Part shown: one piece after another, positions 33,838 to 43,025 of the stretch
Layout: each line of letters opens with the position of its first letter
How positions within the stretch are numbered: the first letter of the stretch is position 1
Assembly: GCA_022774505.1 (NCBI GenBank)
Contig: JALFLW010000025.1
Location: forward strand, 1 to 48,766
Origin: Lachnospiraceae bacterium
GTDB taxonomy: Bacteria; Bacillota; Clostridia; Lachnospirales; Lachnospiraceae
Direction: 5' to 3'
DNA length: 48,766 bases
The notes under the pieces: model-generated
What the model was told of the DNA's origin: nothing
Seen by the model: only the letters and a program-made list of their open reading frames with translations
Databases searched by the model: none
Position numbers and translations under genes: made by a program

Positions 33838-35625
33838 ATGGAAGAGAAAAAGCAAAAAGAAGAGAGTTTGTTAAAACAGCTCTTTGTATTTGCCGGCAGC
33901 TTTAAGTATTTGAGTATTCTGTCGGTGATCCTGGCAGCAGTCAGTGCTTTCATAGCACTTGTGCCTTTTTATTATATCTGGCGGATCATGAAAGAGGTGA
34001 TCCGTGTAAAACTCGATTTTGCAAAGGCAGAGGGAATTGCGGCATATGGCTGGTATGCAGTCGGTTTTGCACTGGCTGGTATGCTTTTGTATATTGCGGC
34101 ACTAATGTGTTCGCATATTGCAGCCTTTCGGGTACAGGCATCTATGCGAAAGATCATGATGGAACATATCATGAAGCTTCCGTTAGGATTTATAGAGAGC
34201 GAGGGGAGTGGAAAAATCCGTAAGATCGTGGTGGAATCCAGTGCGGCTACGGAGACATACCTTGCTCATAATCTGCCGGATAAGGCGGTATCTGTGGCAA
34301 CACCGGTGGGGCTTATAGCTCTTTTGCTGGTATTTGATTGGCGGCTGGGGCTGATCTGTCTGATTCCGGCAGTGCTTGGCTTCCTTTTTATGGGCAGCAT
34401 GATGGGGAAAGAAATGGAAAACAGCATGAAGGAGTACCAGAATTCTCTGGAAACAATGTCGGCTGAGGCTGTAGAGTATGTCAGAGGTATTCCGGTTGTT
34501 AAGACATTTGGACAGACCATTTTTTCCTTCAAACGCTTTAAAGATTCCATTGATAAGTATGAAAAATGGACGCTGGATTATACAAAGAAGATGATGAAGC
34601 CGATGATCGCATTTACAACAGCCGTAAATTCGACATTTGCATTTATTGTTGCGGCGGCATATCTTTTGGGTGGACATGGAATTTCAGGAAGTCTTGGCCT
34701 AAATCTGTTTTTCTATATTATCATTACACCGATACTGACAACAACGCTGATGAAGCTTGCCTATGCGGGAGAAGCACAGCTGCAGGTAAAGGATGCCCTG
34801 ATGCGCATGAAAGGTCTGATGGACAGACAGCCTCTTCCGGAGCCGCAGCAGGGAAAGCTGCCGAAAAACAGTGCCCTTTCTCTGGAAAATGTAAGCTTTG
34901 CCTATGAAGGAGCAGAGAAAAATGCAGTTGACGGGATTACACTTCGCATCAATGCCGGAGAACATGTGGCGTTTGTGGGACCGTCCGGTGGTGGAAAGAC
35001 GACGCTGGCTTCTCTGATCGCCAGATTCTGGGATGTGGATAAGGGCAGCGTAAAAATCGGTGGTGTGGATGTCAGGGATATTACTTCGGATGAGCTTATG
35101 AATCAGATATCGTATGTATTTCAGGACAGCCGGCTTTTGAAAATGTCCATTCTTGATAATATAAGAATAGGCAGACCCGGTGCCACGGATGCAGAGGTAA
35201 TGAAAGCATTGGAGGCTGCACAGTGCATGGATATAATCGAAAAGCTGCCGGATGGTGTAAATACCATGATCGGAACGAAGGGGGTCTATGTATCAGGCGG
35301 CGAGGCACAGCGGCTTTCCATTGCCAGAGCCTTTTTGAAAAATGCACCGGTATTGATACTTGATGAGGCTACGGCATTTGCGGATCCGGACAATGAACAG
35401 CGGGTACAGGCTGCATTTGAAAAGCTTTCCAGAGAAAAGACCGTGATCATGATCGCTCACAGGCTGTCAACCGTGACAAATGCCGATAGGATCTATGTGC
35501 TGAAGGACGGCATTGTAGCCGAGAGTGGAAGTCATCAGGAGTTGACTGCACATGACGGAGTATATGCACATATGTGGAAGGAATACAATAAGTCAGTAAA
35601 CTGGAAGGTAGGTGCTGCATTATGA
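33838..35625 (+). CDS. ABC exporter half-transporter (permease-ATPase fusion), subunit 1
   Basis: A 595-residue type IV ABC exporter subunit. A six-helix membrane domain (about 20-320) is followed by an ATPase with Walker A GPSGGGKTTLA, Q-loop VFQDSRLLKM, signature VSGGEAQRLSIARAF, Walker B VLILDEATAF and H-loop IAHRLS. The catalytic residue after Walker B is Glu (LDEAT). The ATG at 33838 has GGAGG upstream. It overlaps the second subunit by 4 bp, forming a heterodimer. The layout recalls IrtAB/YbtPQ-type transporters, but the substrate is unknown. Confidence 0.92.
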   Translation: MEEKKQKEESLLKQLFVFAGSFKYLSILSVILAAVSAFIALVPFYYIWRIMKEVIRVKLDFAKAEGIAAYGWYAVGFALAGMLLYIAALMCSHIAAFRVQASMRKIMMEHIMKLPLGFIESEGSGKIRKIVVESSAATETYLAHNLPDKAVSVATPVGLIALLLVFDWRLGLICLIPAVLGFLFMGSMMGKEMENSMKEYQNSLETMSAEAVEYVRGIPVVKTFGQTIFSFKRFKDSIDKYEKWTLDYTKKMMKPMIAFTTAVNSTFAFIVAAAYLLGGHGISGSLGLNLFFYIIITPILTTTLMKLAYAGEAQLQVKDALMRMKGLMDRQPLPEPQQGKLPKNSALSLENVSFAYEGAEKNAVDGITLRINAGEHVAFVGPSGGGKTTLASLIARFWDVDKGSVKIGGVDVRDITSDELMNQISYVFQDSRLLKMSILDNIRIGRPGATDAEVMKALEAAQCMDIIEKLPDGVNTMIGTKGVYVSGGEAQRLSIARAFLKNAPVLILDEATAFADPDNEQRVQAAFEKLSREKTVIMIAHRLSTVTNADRIYVLKDGIVAESGSHQELTAHDGVYAHMWKEYNKSVNWKVGAAL

Positions 35626-37358
35626 GTTTGTTAGAAAAAATAAAACATAAATATGCTCTTTCTGATCAGGGAGCAAAGGATATGATCAAGGCGATCATAG
35701 CAGTGACGATGTCGGATATCGTTTTGATGTTTCCGGTGGGGATACTTTATCTGCTGGCATCGGATATTCTGGAGGGAGCCATTGGCAGTGACAGACTTCC
35801 GATGTATATCGGGGGCACGTTGGCAGCACTTCTTCTTATTATAATTACAGCATATTTTCAGTATAATGCGACATTTATGTCTACATATGTAGAAAGCGGT
35901 GTGCGGCGACGGACTCTTGCCGAGAAGCTTCGCAGACTGCCGTTATCGTTCTTTGGAAAAAAGGATCTGGCGGATCTGACAAATACTATTATGGGTGATT
36001 GTGCATGGCTGGAAACGGCGAGCTCGCATTTTATACCGGAATTGATCGGTGCGATGATCTCCACAACGATCGTGGTACTCAGTCTGTTCTGCTTTGATCT
36101 GCGGATGACACTGGCTGCCGTGTGGGTGATGCCTGTAGCTTTCTTTATTGTATTTGCGTCACGACCTATTACAAAGAAGCTGAATGAGAAAGCAACAAAG
36201 TATAAAGTTGACTGCATGGATGGGATTCAGGAGGGACTGGAGACTCTGAGAGATCTGAAATCTTATAATGCTACCGATACATATATGGCCGGATTGAACC
36301 GGAAAATAAAAGCAGTAGAAAGTCATTCGGTTTCTTCAGAATTTATTAATGCTGTCTTTGTATGCTCTGCACAGATGGTTCTGAAGCTTGGAATCGGTGT
36401 GGTAGCGTTGACAGGAGGAATTTTATTCTCCAGAGGACAGATCAGTGCCCTGACATTTTTTATGTATCTGCTGGTGGTATCCAGAATGTATGATCCGTTT
36501 CAGGTAGCACTTCAAAACCTGTCTGCGGTGATCGCCACGGATGTACAGTGTAAACGAATGGATGAGATACTGAGTCATCCGGAACAAAGCGGCAGGGAGG
36601 ATATGAAACATAATGGCTATGACATTTGTTTTGACCATGTCGGGTTTTCCTATGAAGATGGAGAGCAGGTGCTTTGCGATGTAAGCTTTACTGCCCGTCA
36701 GGGAGAAGTTACGGCATTGATCGGTTCTTCCGGAGGAGGCAAAACTACCGTGTCAAGACTGGCTGCCAGATTCTGGGATGCAGACCGCGGAAAAATTACG
36801 GTGGGTGGCATGGATGTTTCGGAAATCGATCCGGAAACGCTGCTATCTCTTTATGCGATCGTTTTTCAGGATGTAACATTATTTAATAATACAATTATGG
36901 AAAATATCAGGATCGGAAAAAAAGATGCCACAGATGAAGAGGTTATGGCAGCTGCAAGACTGGCACACTGTGATGAGTTTATTGAAAGACTGCCCCGGAA
37001 GTGGGATTGTATGATCGGAGAAAACGGATCGGAGCTGTCGGGAGGAGAGCGTCAGCGGATCTCTATCGCCCGGGCATTTTTAAAGGATGCACCGATCATT
37101 TTGATGGATGAGGCAACGGCATCTCTGGATGTAGACAATGAATCACTGATACAGGAGGCAATCTCCAAGCTGATCGAAAATAAAACGGTCATGATCATAG
37201 CACACCGCATGAGAACCGTGGACGGTGTCGATAAGATCATCGTACTGAAAGACGGTATCGTGGCGGAGAGCGGTACCCCGAAAGAATTAAAAGATGCAGA
37301 TGGTATTTACAAACATATGGTACAGCTGCAGATTCAGTCAGAAAATTGGAAATATTAA
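35622..37358 (+). CDS. ABC exporter half-transporter, subunit 2
   Basis: A 578-residue partner of the preceding gene, translationally coupled through ATGA. The membrane domain spans about 20-305. The ATPase has GSSGGGKTTVS, IVFQDVTLFNNTI, LSGGERQRISIARAF, ILMDEATASLD and IAHRMRTV. Both partners keep canonical ATPase motifs, so neither looks degenerate. The stop codon's last base is the first base of the large palindrome that follows, so transcripts would read into it. Confidence 0.92.
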   Translation: MSLLEKIKHKYALSDQGAKDMIKAIIAVTMSDIVLMFPVGILYLLASDILEGAIGSDRLPMYIGGTLAALLLIIITAYFQYNATFMSTYVESGVRRRTLAEKLRRLPLSFFGKKDLADLTNTIMGDCAWLETASSHFIPELIGAMISTTIVVLSLFCFDLRMTLAAVWVMPVAFFIVFASRPITKKLNEKATKYKVDCMDGIQEGLETLRDLKSYNATDTYMAGLNRKIKAVESHSVSSEFINAVFVCSAQMVLKLGIGVVALTGGILFSRGQISALTFFMYLLVVSRMYDPFQVALQNLSAVIATDVQCKRMDEILSHPEQSGREDMKHNGYDICFDHVGFSYEDGEQVLCDVSFTARQGEVTALIGSSGGGKTTVSRLAARFWDADRGKITVGGMDVSEIDPETLLSLYAIVFQDVTLFNNTIMENIRIGKKDATDEEVMAAARLAHCDEFIERLPRKWDCMIGENGSELSGGERQRISIARAFLKDAPIILMDEATASLDVDNESLIQEAISKLIENKTVMIIAHRMRTVDGVDKIIVLKDGIVAESGTPKELKDADGIYKHMVQLQIQSENWKY

Positions 37359-37660
37359 CTCAAACTTCGCACAACAAGAACTATATGATATACCCAGACT
37401 GTTTCTGATGTTCTGGGGTATTGAATATGATTTTTGGTTTTTAAGGGTCTGAATACCCGGAGCTGTGTCTGGAAATTGCCTTGTCACTAACGGCTTGCGG
37501 GAAGTCTGATTGCTTTGCTGTTTCGATGTTCGATGAACGTGTCTTCCCGTACTCGCCTCAGGGGGGGATTCTTCTTTAAAAGCCAAAAATCATATTGAAA
37601 ACCGTGCCACATCAGAAACAGTCTGGGCACAATTTATTTTCTGGTGTGCGAAGTTTGAGT
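37358..37660. repeat. 303-bp giant imperfect palindrome (MITE-like or structured RNA element)
   Basis: Terminal arms ACTCAAACTTCGCACA (37358-37373) and TGTGCGAAGTTTGAGT (37645-37660) are perfect 16-bp inverted repeats. Inside, an 18-bp perfect pair begins CCCAGACTG (37393-37410 with 37610-37627), then a 14-bp pair AATATGATTTTTGG (37424-37437 with 37583-37596). A shorter central pair is CGGGAAG/CTTCCCG (37498, 37543). The three outer pairs share one dyad centre near 37510, so the whole unit can fold as one hairpin. Non-coding short element, transposon-derived element and exporter 3' structure are all possible. The rest of 37661-37811 is AT-rich without features. Confidence 0.9.
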
Positions 37661-37811
37661 AATTTATATTTGTATGATATATCTGGGATTATTTCCATTT
37701 TATGTAAAATATATACTTGTTTTGTGCAATGAAAGGAATGTCGCTGTATAAGTTTACGTTGAATTTTACAGTGTTTTGTATGTGAAATGGGAAGATTCTG
37801 TTATTTTGATA

Positions 37812-37840
37812 TTGACAAAGAAAAAGGATAATGATAACAT
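37812..37840 (+). promoter_or_regulatory. Promoter of the TetR gene
   Basis: TTGACA and TAACAT with a 17-bp spacer. The -10 lies inside the operator palindrome. Confidence 0.7.
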
Positions 37841-37855
37841 AACGTTGTTATGTTA
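37835..37855. promoter_or_regulatory. TetR operator 1
   Basis: TAACATAAC-GTT-GTTATGTTA is a perfect 9-3-9 palindrome covering the -10 of the TetR promoter. A near copy precedes the ABC/FtsX operon. Confidence 0.85.
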
Positions 37856-37882
37856 AAAGGGGAATGGAGAAAAGAGGCAGAT

Positions 37883-38527
37883 ATGAAGGATGAAAAGGAG
37901 ACAGGAAAAAAGCTTCAGAAAAGTGCGATGGAGGAATTTCTCGAAAAAGGCTTTATGAAAGCGTCTTTACGGACGATCTGTAAAAATGCCGGTGTGACCA
38001 CCGGAGCCCTGTATTTCTTTTTTGAGGATAAGGATGATCTGTTTGGTTCTTTGGTAAAAGAGCCTCTGACAAGAGTATATCAGGTGATGGAGCAGCATTT
38101 CAAGGATGAAAAGCAGGCAATGGAGTCCGGACGGCTGCTAAATGGAGAGATACAGGAAGATGATGATGCAGATTTTCAGGCGACATTGGAGATAGTACAT
38201 GAATTGTATCGGTACAGAGACGAATTCAGACTTTTGTTGGAGAAGTCGCAGGGAAGTTCTGTGGAAGGGGCTGTAGATGAGATTGTCCGTATCTGCGAGG
38301 AGCATTACAAGCTGTTGGCAGAGGCGATGCAGAAGCAGTTAGGAGGGGAGCAGATTGAGCATAATGTGATCCATTGGATCGCACATGCCCAGATCGATGT
38401 ATTTATTTATGCGGTCACACACATTGATACAGAGGAAGAAGCTGTCCGATATATGGAACATGCCGTGAAGTATATGGTCTGTGGCTGGTATGGCATGTTT
38501 GGAATTATGCCTGCCGGGTGGGAATAG
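37883..38527 (+). CDS. TetR/AcrR-family transcriptional regulator
   Basis: A 214-residue repressor with the N-terminal helix-turn-helix (ASLRTICKNAGVTTGALYFFF, about 30-50) and a helical ligand domain that is rich in Glu/Asp. The ATG at 37883 has AGAGG upstream; the ATG at 37850 lies inside the operator and would make the operator coding, so I rejected it. Matching palindromes in front of this gene and of the ABC/FtsX pair indicate it represses both. The ligand is unknown. Confidence 0.92.
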   Translation: MKDEKETGKKLQKSAMEEFLEKGFMKASLRTICKNAGVTTGALYFFFEDKDDLFGSLVKEPLTRVYQVMEQHFKDEKQAMESGRLLNGEIQEDDDADFQATLEIVHELYRYRDEFRLLLEKSQGSSVEGAVDEIVRICEEHYKLLAEAMQKQLGGEQIEHNVIHWIAHAQIDVFIYAVTHIDTEEEAVRYMEHAVKYMVCGWYGMFGIMPAGWE

Positions 38528-38574
38528 GCAGACATACAGCTATAGGAGAGAAAAGCAGTTTTTGACAGATTAAG

Positions 38575-38604
38575 AGAAAAAGGCAAAACGGTGTTTTGCT
38601 TTCT
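38575..38604 (+). terminator. Terminator of the TetR gene
   Basis: GCAAAAC-GGT-GTTTTGC with flanking A- and T-rich sides. A second hairpin, AGGAACCG/CGGTTCCT at 38651-38672, follows but has A rather than T after it. Confidence 0.6.
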
Positions 38605-38685
38605 GAAAATTGCTGCTATGTTACAAGTAGTTTTCTATTTATATTAAGAAAGGAACCGTATCATCGGTTCCTAAAAAAACAGCAT

Positions 38686-38706
38686 TAACATAACAGTGTT
38701 ATGCTA
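38686..38706. promoter_or_regulatory. TetR operator 2
   Basis: TAACATAAC-AGT-GTTATGCTA differs from operator 1 by one arm base and in the spacer; the symmetry extends to 12-3-12 (CATTA... with ...TAATG). It lies 31 bp before the ABC ATPase start. Confidence 0.85.
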
Positions 38707-38737
38707 ATGATAAATAATATCAATAAGGAGGACGATC

Positions 38738-39439
38738 ATGTATCTGGAAGTGAAAGATCTGAAAAAGAGTTATGGAGCCGGGGAAGGATATGTACAGGTT
38801 TTACGGGGAATCACCACAGGAGTGGAACAGGGGGATATGTGTGCAATACAGGGAACCAGTGGCTCCGGAAAATCGACACTGTTAAATTGCATTGGTGGCC
38901 TGGATACCATTGATTCAGGCTCTGTGATAGTGGACGGAAAGGAAATCGCAGGATTAAGTCAGACGTCACTTTCAGAATACAGGAGGGACAATCTGGGATA
39001 TATTTTTCAGTTTTATAATCTGGTGCCAAATCTTACTGTGCGGGAAAATATCCAAGTATGTGAATACCTGACTGAAAATCCGTTGGACATGGAGGAATTG
39101 TTGGAAACGCTTGGTCTTACGGCACATCAAAATAAATTTCCGTCGCAGCTTTCGGGTGGACAGCAGCAGCGTTGTGCCATTGCAAGAGCACTTATCAAAA
39201 ATCCTAAGCTTCTATTGTGTGATGAACCGACCGGAGCCTTGGATTCTAAGACTTCACGGGATATATTGGTCCTGTTGGAAAAGATCAATGAAAAATATGG
39301 AACTACTATGCTTATCGTTACCCACAATAATTCTATCAAGGATATGGTGCATAAAGTGATCCGGATAAAGGATGGACAGATCAGCAGGGAATACTACAAT
39401 GAAACAAGAGTGCCGGCAGCAGAATTGGAGGATTTATAA
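38738..39439 (+). CDS. ABC transporter ATP-binding protein (MacB/BceA/LolD type)
   Basis: A 233-residue ATPase with Walker A GTSGSGKSTLLN, Q-loop FQFYNLVPNLTV, signature LSGGQQQRCAIARALI, Walker B LLLCDEPTGALDSKTS and H-loop VTHN. The DEPTGALD form is typical of ATPases paired with FtsX-type permeases. The ATG has AAGGAGG upstream. The stop overlaps the permease start by one base. Confidence 0.95.
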   Translation: MYLEVKDLKKSYGAGEGYVQVLRGITTGVEQGDMCAIQGTSGSGKSTLLNCIGGLDTIDSGSVIVDGKEIAGLSQTSLSEYRRDNLGYIFQFYNLVPNLTVRENIQVCEYLTENPLDMEELLETLGLTAHQNKFPSQLSGGQQQRCAIARALIKNPKLLLCDEPTGALDSKTSRDILVLLEKINEKYGTTMLIVTHNNSIKDMVHKVIRIKDGQISREYYNETRVPAAELEDL

Positions 39440-42168
39440 TGCAGAAAGTATTGAGAAAAAGAATCCTGAGAGATCTTCGGGCTAATAAATTCCGTTATCT
39501 GGCACTTGCATTGTTGATCATTATGAGCATGTATCTGGTGATCTCCCTGGTAGGAGCAGCAGAAAACATTATGCAGGGAGGAGCAGAATCTGATCGGAAG
39601 CACAAGGTAGAGGATGGACAGTTTTCTGTATTTGTGCCATTGACAGCATCGGAAAAAAAAGAAATATCAGATAAAGGTTTAATCTTGGAGGAAAATTTTT
39701 ATCTTGATTATGAAATGAAGGATAAGAGTGTGCTGCGGTTATTTCAAAATCGCCGCCAGATCAATCTCGCTGTCGTGCGGGAGGGACGTTTGGCAAAAAA
39801 GGATAATGAAGTAATGCTGGAGCAGAGATATTGTGAAGAACATCAGATCAAGGTAGGCAGTACAGTTACGATTGGTGATGAAAGTTTCAAAGTAACCGGT
39901 ATTGGATGTGTGCCGGATTATAATGCACCGTATCATAATCTGTCAGATAGCACGGTCGGCAGTAAACAGTTTGGACTTGCTTTTGTGACTGCTGCAAAAT
40001 ATCAGCGGATGCAGGAGCAGGGAAAGAGTGCTCAGACAGAGGTGTACAATTATTCGTACAGACTCAAGGGGGATATGACAGATAAAAGGGTTAAAGAATG
40101 GTTAAAGGATCTGACAATTGATGCCGGAGATATTACTGACAAATGGTTTAAAAAATATTGGCAGCAGACAGGAGGACAGAGGGATAAGGTGAAAAAGGGA
40201 GTCCATAAGCTGGCAGATGGCTCAGAGGAGCTTGCCCAGGGTCTGGATGAGCTTGCTTCCAATAATAAGAAGCTGCAGTCAGGAACGGGGCAGATATTCG
40301 ATGCTTACCTGGAACAGGCATCAAAGGCCCTCAAGGATTATGGTTTAAAAGGAGAACTTACAGAGGATAATTTTAGGGAAAAACTGAAACAGTTAAGGGG
40401 GAGTGCACAAAATGCGGTCATCAGATTGTCTATTGGCTCTCTGGCTGATCAGCTGGATATGCTGAAAAGCTATAAGGATGGGGTAGTAAAATATACAGAT
40501 GGTGTGGGAGAAGCGGCAAAAGGAGCCGGAAAGCTGTCAAAAGGTGTTGGAAAGCTGAAAAGGGGAACCGATAAGCTGGTGGACAAATATTTTGATATTT
40601 CATTGAGCAACATGACAGAATTTGTTCCGGCAGATGAAAATATGAGGATTGGTGCAACTACGGATGATCAGGTGATCAATAAGCTGGCGGGACTTGTCGC
40701 GGGAGTGATCATTATGATTTTGTTTACTTATGTAATATCTGTGTTTGTAGTCCATACAATTGAAGCAGAAAGTGGAGTGATCGGTGCTCTTTATGCCATG
40801 GGAGTGACAGGAAAGGATCTAATCCTTCATTATCTTACATTGCCGGTCTGCGTAACATTTATTGCAGGAGTAGTGGGAATGATATTGGGATTCTCGCCAA
40901 TTGGCACAAGGCAGCAGATGGCAGATACCTATAAATATTATTCATTTCCGGGGGTGCCGGATGTTTACCCGGTTTATCTGCTGATCTATGGTCTTGTTAT
41001 GCCGGTGCTTGCAGCAGTGATCGTAAATTGGCTGGTTATTCGCAGGAAACTTGCACAGCCGGCATTGAAGCTCATGCGCAGGGAGCAGAAGCAGGGAAGG
41101 TTTGGTCATGTAGATCTTGGAAAAATGGCATTTGTGCCGAGATTTTGTATCCGTCAGTTTCTGAGAGAGATCCGTACCAGCCTGACAGTAATCTTTGGAC
41201 TGTTTGTTTCTCTGTTGATCTGCATGTTGAGTCTGGATTGTTATGTGATGTGCGGCAATATAGGGAAAGAGAATCGGGCAGATACCAGATTTGAATATAT
41301 GTATACATATAAATATCCGTCACAGAATGTACCTGCCGGTGGAGAACAGGCATTTGCCAAGACCTTAAAAAGGGAAAGATTTGGCTATAATCTTGATGTG
41401 ACTATTTTGGGAATAGAGAAAGATAATTCGTTTTTTGACGCTGATGTAAAAAAGAGCAAAAGCCGTGTGATCCTGTCTAGTGCAGCAGCTCAGAAATTTG
41501 GATTGTCCCGGGGAGAACAGATCGTATTAAACGATGAGGACGAGGAACGGGACTATGCTTTTACGGTAGATGGGATCACGCAGTATTCCACAGGACTGTA
41601 CGTTTTTATGGACATTGAAAGCATGAGAGAATTATTTGGGGAGAGCGATGATTATTATAATGTAGTATTTGCAGATCATAAGCTGGATATTCCGGCGGGG
41701 AGGCTGTATGGCACATTGACAAAAGCAGAGGTTAAGAAAAACTCAGATATATTTGTAAGTATGATGATGCCAATGGTTTCCATGATGATCATAATGTCAA
41801 TTCTCATATTCTGCGTTGTAATGTATCTGATGATGAAAGTGATGATCGACCGTTCCGGTTTTGGAATCTCTTTGATCAAGATATTTGGATATCGGATAGG
41901 AGAGATCAGAAAGTTGTATTTAAATAGCAATTTCTGTATTGTGGCAGTGGGGGCTTTGATCTGTATTCCACTTTCAAAATGGAGTATGGATAGTTTATAT
42001 CCGCTATTGGTCAGTAATGTTGCCTGCGGGATGAATCTGCATTTTCCGCCGGTAATGTACGCAGGACTTTATGCAGCTATCCTTCTGTTTTATGCACTTA
42101 TCAATTTCTTTTTGGTGCGTCGTCTGCAAAAGATTACGCCGGCAGAGGTATTAAAGAACAGAGAGTAA
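39439..42168 (+). CDS. FtsX-type ABC transporter permease
   Basis: A 909-residue permease. One N-terminal helix (about 17-37) is followed by a large extracytoplasmic part with a MacB-like region and a coiled coil (about 240-395, repeated LSKGVGKLKRGTDKL-type heptads). Three helices follow at about 410-535, a fifth near 575-597, a second extracytoplasmic domain and a final FtsX block of three helices from about 775. Such transporters export or sense peptides or lipophilic compounds mechanically. TetR control suggests a detoxification role. The substrate is unknown. Confidence 0.9.
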   Translation: MQKVLRKRILRDLRANKFRYLALALLIIMSMYLVISLVGAAENIMQGGAESDRKHKVEDGQFSVFVPLTASEKKEISDKGLILEENFYLDYEMKDKSVLRLFQNRRQINLAVVREGRLAKKDNEVMLEQRYCEEHQIKVGSTVTIGDESFKVTGIGCVPDYNAPYHNLSDSTVGSKQFGLAFVTAAKYQRMQEQGKSAQTEVYNYSYRLKGDMTDKRVKEWLKDLTIDAGDITDKWFKKYWQQTGGQRDKVKKGVHKLADGSEELAQGLDELASNNKKLQSGTGQIFDAYLEQASKALKDYGLKGELTEDNFREKLKQLRGSAQNAVIRLSIGSLADQLDMLKSYKDGVVKYTDGVGEAAKGAGKLSKGVGKLKRGTDKLVDKYFDISLSNMTEFVPADENMRIGATTDDQVINKLAGLVAGVIIMILFTYVISVFVVHTIEAESGVIGALYAMGVTGKDLILHYLTLPVCVTFIAGVVGMILGFSPIGTRQQMADTYKYYSFPGVPDVYPVYLLIYGLVMPVLAAVIVNWLVIRRKLAQPALKLMRREQKQGRFGHVDLGKMAFVPRFCIRQFLREIRTSLTVIFGLFVSLLICMLSLDCYVMCGNIGKENRADTRFEYMYTYKYPSQNVPAGGEQAFAKTLKRERFGYNLDVTILGIEKDNSFFDADVKKSKSRVILSSAAAQKFGLSRGEQIVLNDEDEERDYAFTVDGITQYSTGLYVFMDIESMRELFGESDDYYNVVFADHKLDIPAGRLYGTLTKAEVKKNSDIFVSMMMPMVSMMIIMSILIFCVVMYLMMKVMIDRSGFGISLIKIFGYRIGEIRKLYLNSNFCIVAVGALICIPLSKWSMDSLYPLLVSNVACGMNLHFPPVMYAGLYAAILLFYALINFFLVRRLQKITPAEVLKNRE

Positions 42169-42171
42169 ATT

Positions 42172-42240
42172 CTATTGCATGCAACCGGACATAAGGCAAA
42201 TTATAGGTTGATTTACGTTATTGGTATGGGAAGTCTTAAT
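42172..42240 (+). repeat. Degenerate ~70-bp intergenic repeat, copy B
   Basis: CTATTGCATgCAACcGGACA through ATTGGTATGGGAAGTCTTAAT, downstream of the FtsX permease. After it a weak inverted repeat, TAAAGTTTA/TAAACTTTA, spans about 42259-42314. Nothing else is seen before trpF. Confidence 0.7.
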
Positions 42241-42413
42241 TAGAAAAAAAACGTTTTGGTAAAGTTTATCGTGATGATCGTTTGATAATTAAACATGGTC
42301 ATGGTAAACTTTATTTAATGTGCTAAGATCCGGCTGATAGAAAGGAGTTCGGACAGCAGAGTTGTATAGAAGATTATATATGGAAATATAGATAAAGGAA
42401 GGAGTAGATCGCA

Positions 42414-43025
42414 ATGACCAAGGTTAAAATATGTGGACTGACAACTCCACAGGAGGCAGAGTGGGTTTCGAAAGCGGGAGCGGATTATGCGGGAATGGTT
42501 TTGTTTTTTTCAAAAAGCAAGCGGAATATCAGTGTAGAATATGCGGAAAAGATTATGGAATTGCTTACACCACAGATACAGAAGGTGGCGGTAGTGGTTT
42601 CGCCGGATATACTGCAGATCAAAGAGATTCAGGAGGCGGGATTTGACATTATCCAGATTCACGGACAAGTATTACCGGAAGTGGTAGAAAGCTTGAAAAT
42701 TCCGTTTTTTCGAGCTTTTAATGTGGAAAATATGCAGGAATGGGAAATATACGAGAATGAGCCGAAATGTATCGGCTATGTGTTTGATGCGGTAGAACCG
42801 GGAAGTGGCAAAACCTTTGAATGGGGAAGAATTCCGTGCCTTCCGGAGAATGGAAAGCCGTGGCTTCTGGCAGGAGGCCTGAGTCCGGAAAATGTAGAGA
42901 TGGCTGTGAATGTATTACATCCTTATGGCGTGGATGTCAGCTCCGGTGTGGAGAAGTCATCTGGCCGGGGAAAGGATCCGGAAAAGATCAAGGCGTTTGT
43001 ACAGGCAGTTCATCATGAAAAATAA
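42414..43025 (+). CDS. trpF: Phosphoribosylanthranilate isomerase
   Basis: A 203-residue TIM-barrel enzyme of tryptophan synthesis. KICGLTTPQEA, ADYAGMVLFFSKSKR, FDIIQIHGQ, AGGLSPENV and GVDVSSGVE give the standard signature. No other trp gene is in the window, so it is an orphan here. In such cases a PriA-like or histidine role should be considered, but the sequence is ordinary TrpF. The ATG has AAGGAAGGAG upstream. Its end overlaps the convergent VanZ-like gene by 13 bp. Confidence 0.94.
   Translation: MTKVKICGLTTPQEAEWVSKAGADYAGMVLFFSKSKRNISVEYAEKIMELLTPQIQKVAVVVSPDILQIKEIQEAGFDIIQIHGQVLPEVVESLKIPFFRAFNVENMQEWEIYENEPKCIGYVFDAVEPGSGKTFEWGRIPCLPENGKPWLLAGGLSPENVEMAVNVLHPYGVDVSSGVEKSSGRGKDPEKIKAFVQAVHHEK

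Noticed and set aside
37338-37586. Leftward 82-codon frame inside the giant palindrome.
   Set aside because: No ribosome binding site and it runs into the exporter gene; the palindromic structure explains the sequence better.
42250-42330. Protein-like stretch (FGKVYRDDRLIIKHGHGKLY) before trpF, considered as a gene remnant.
   Set aside because: It is only about 27 codons, without a start codon; I could not tie it to any family.
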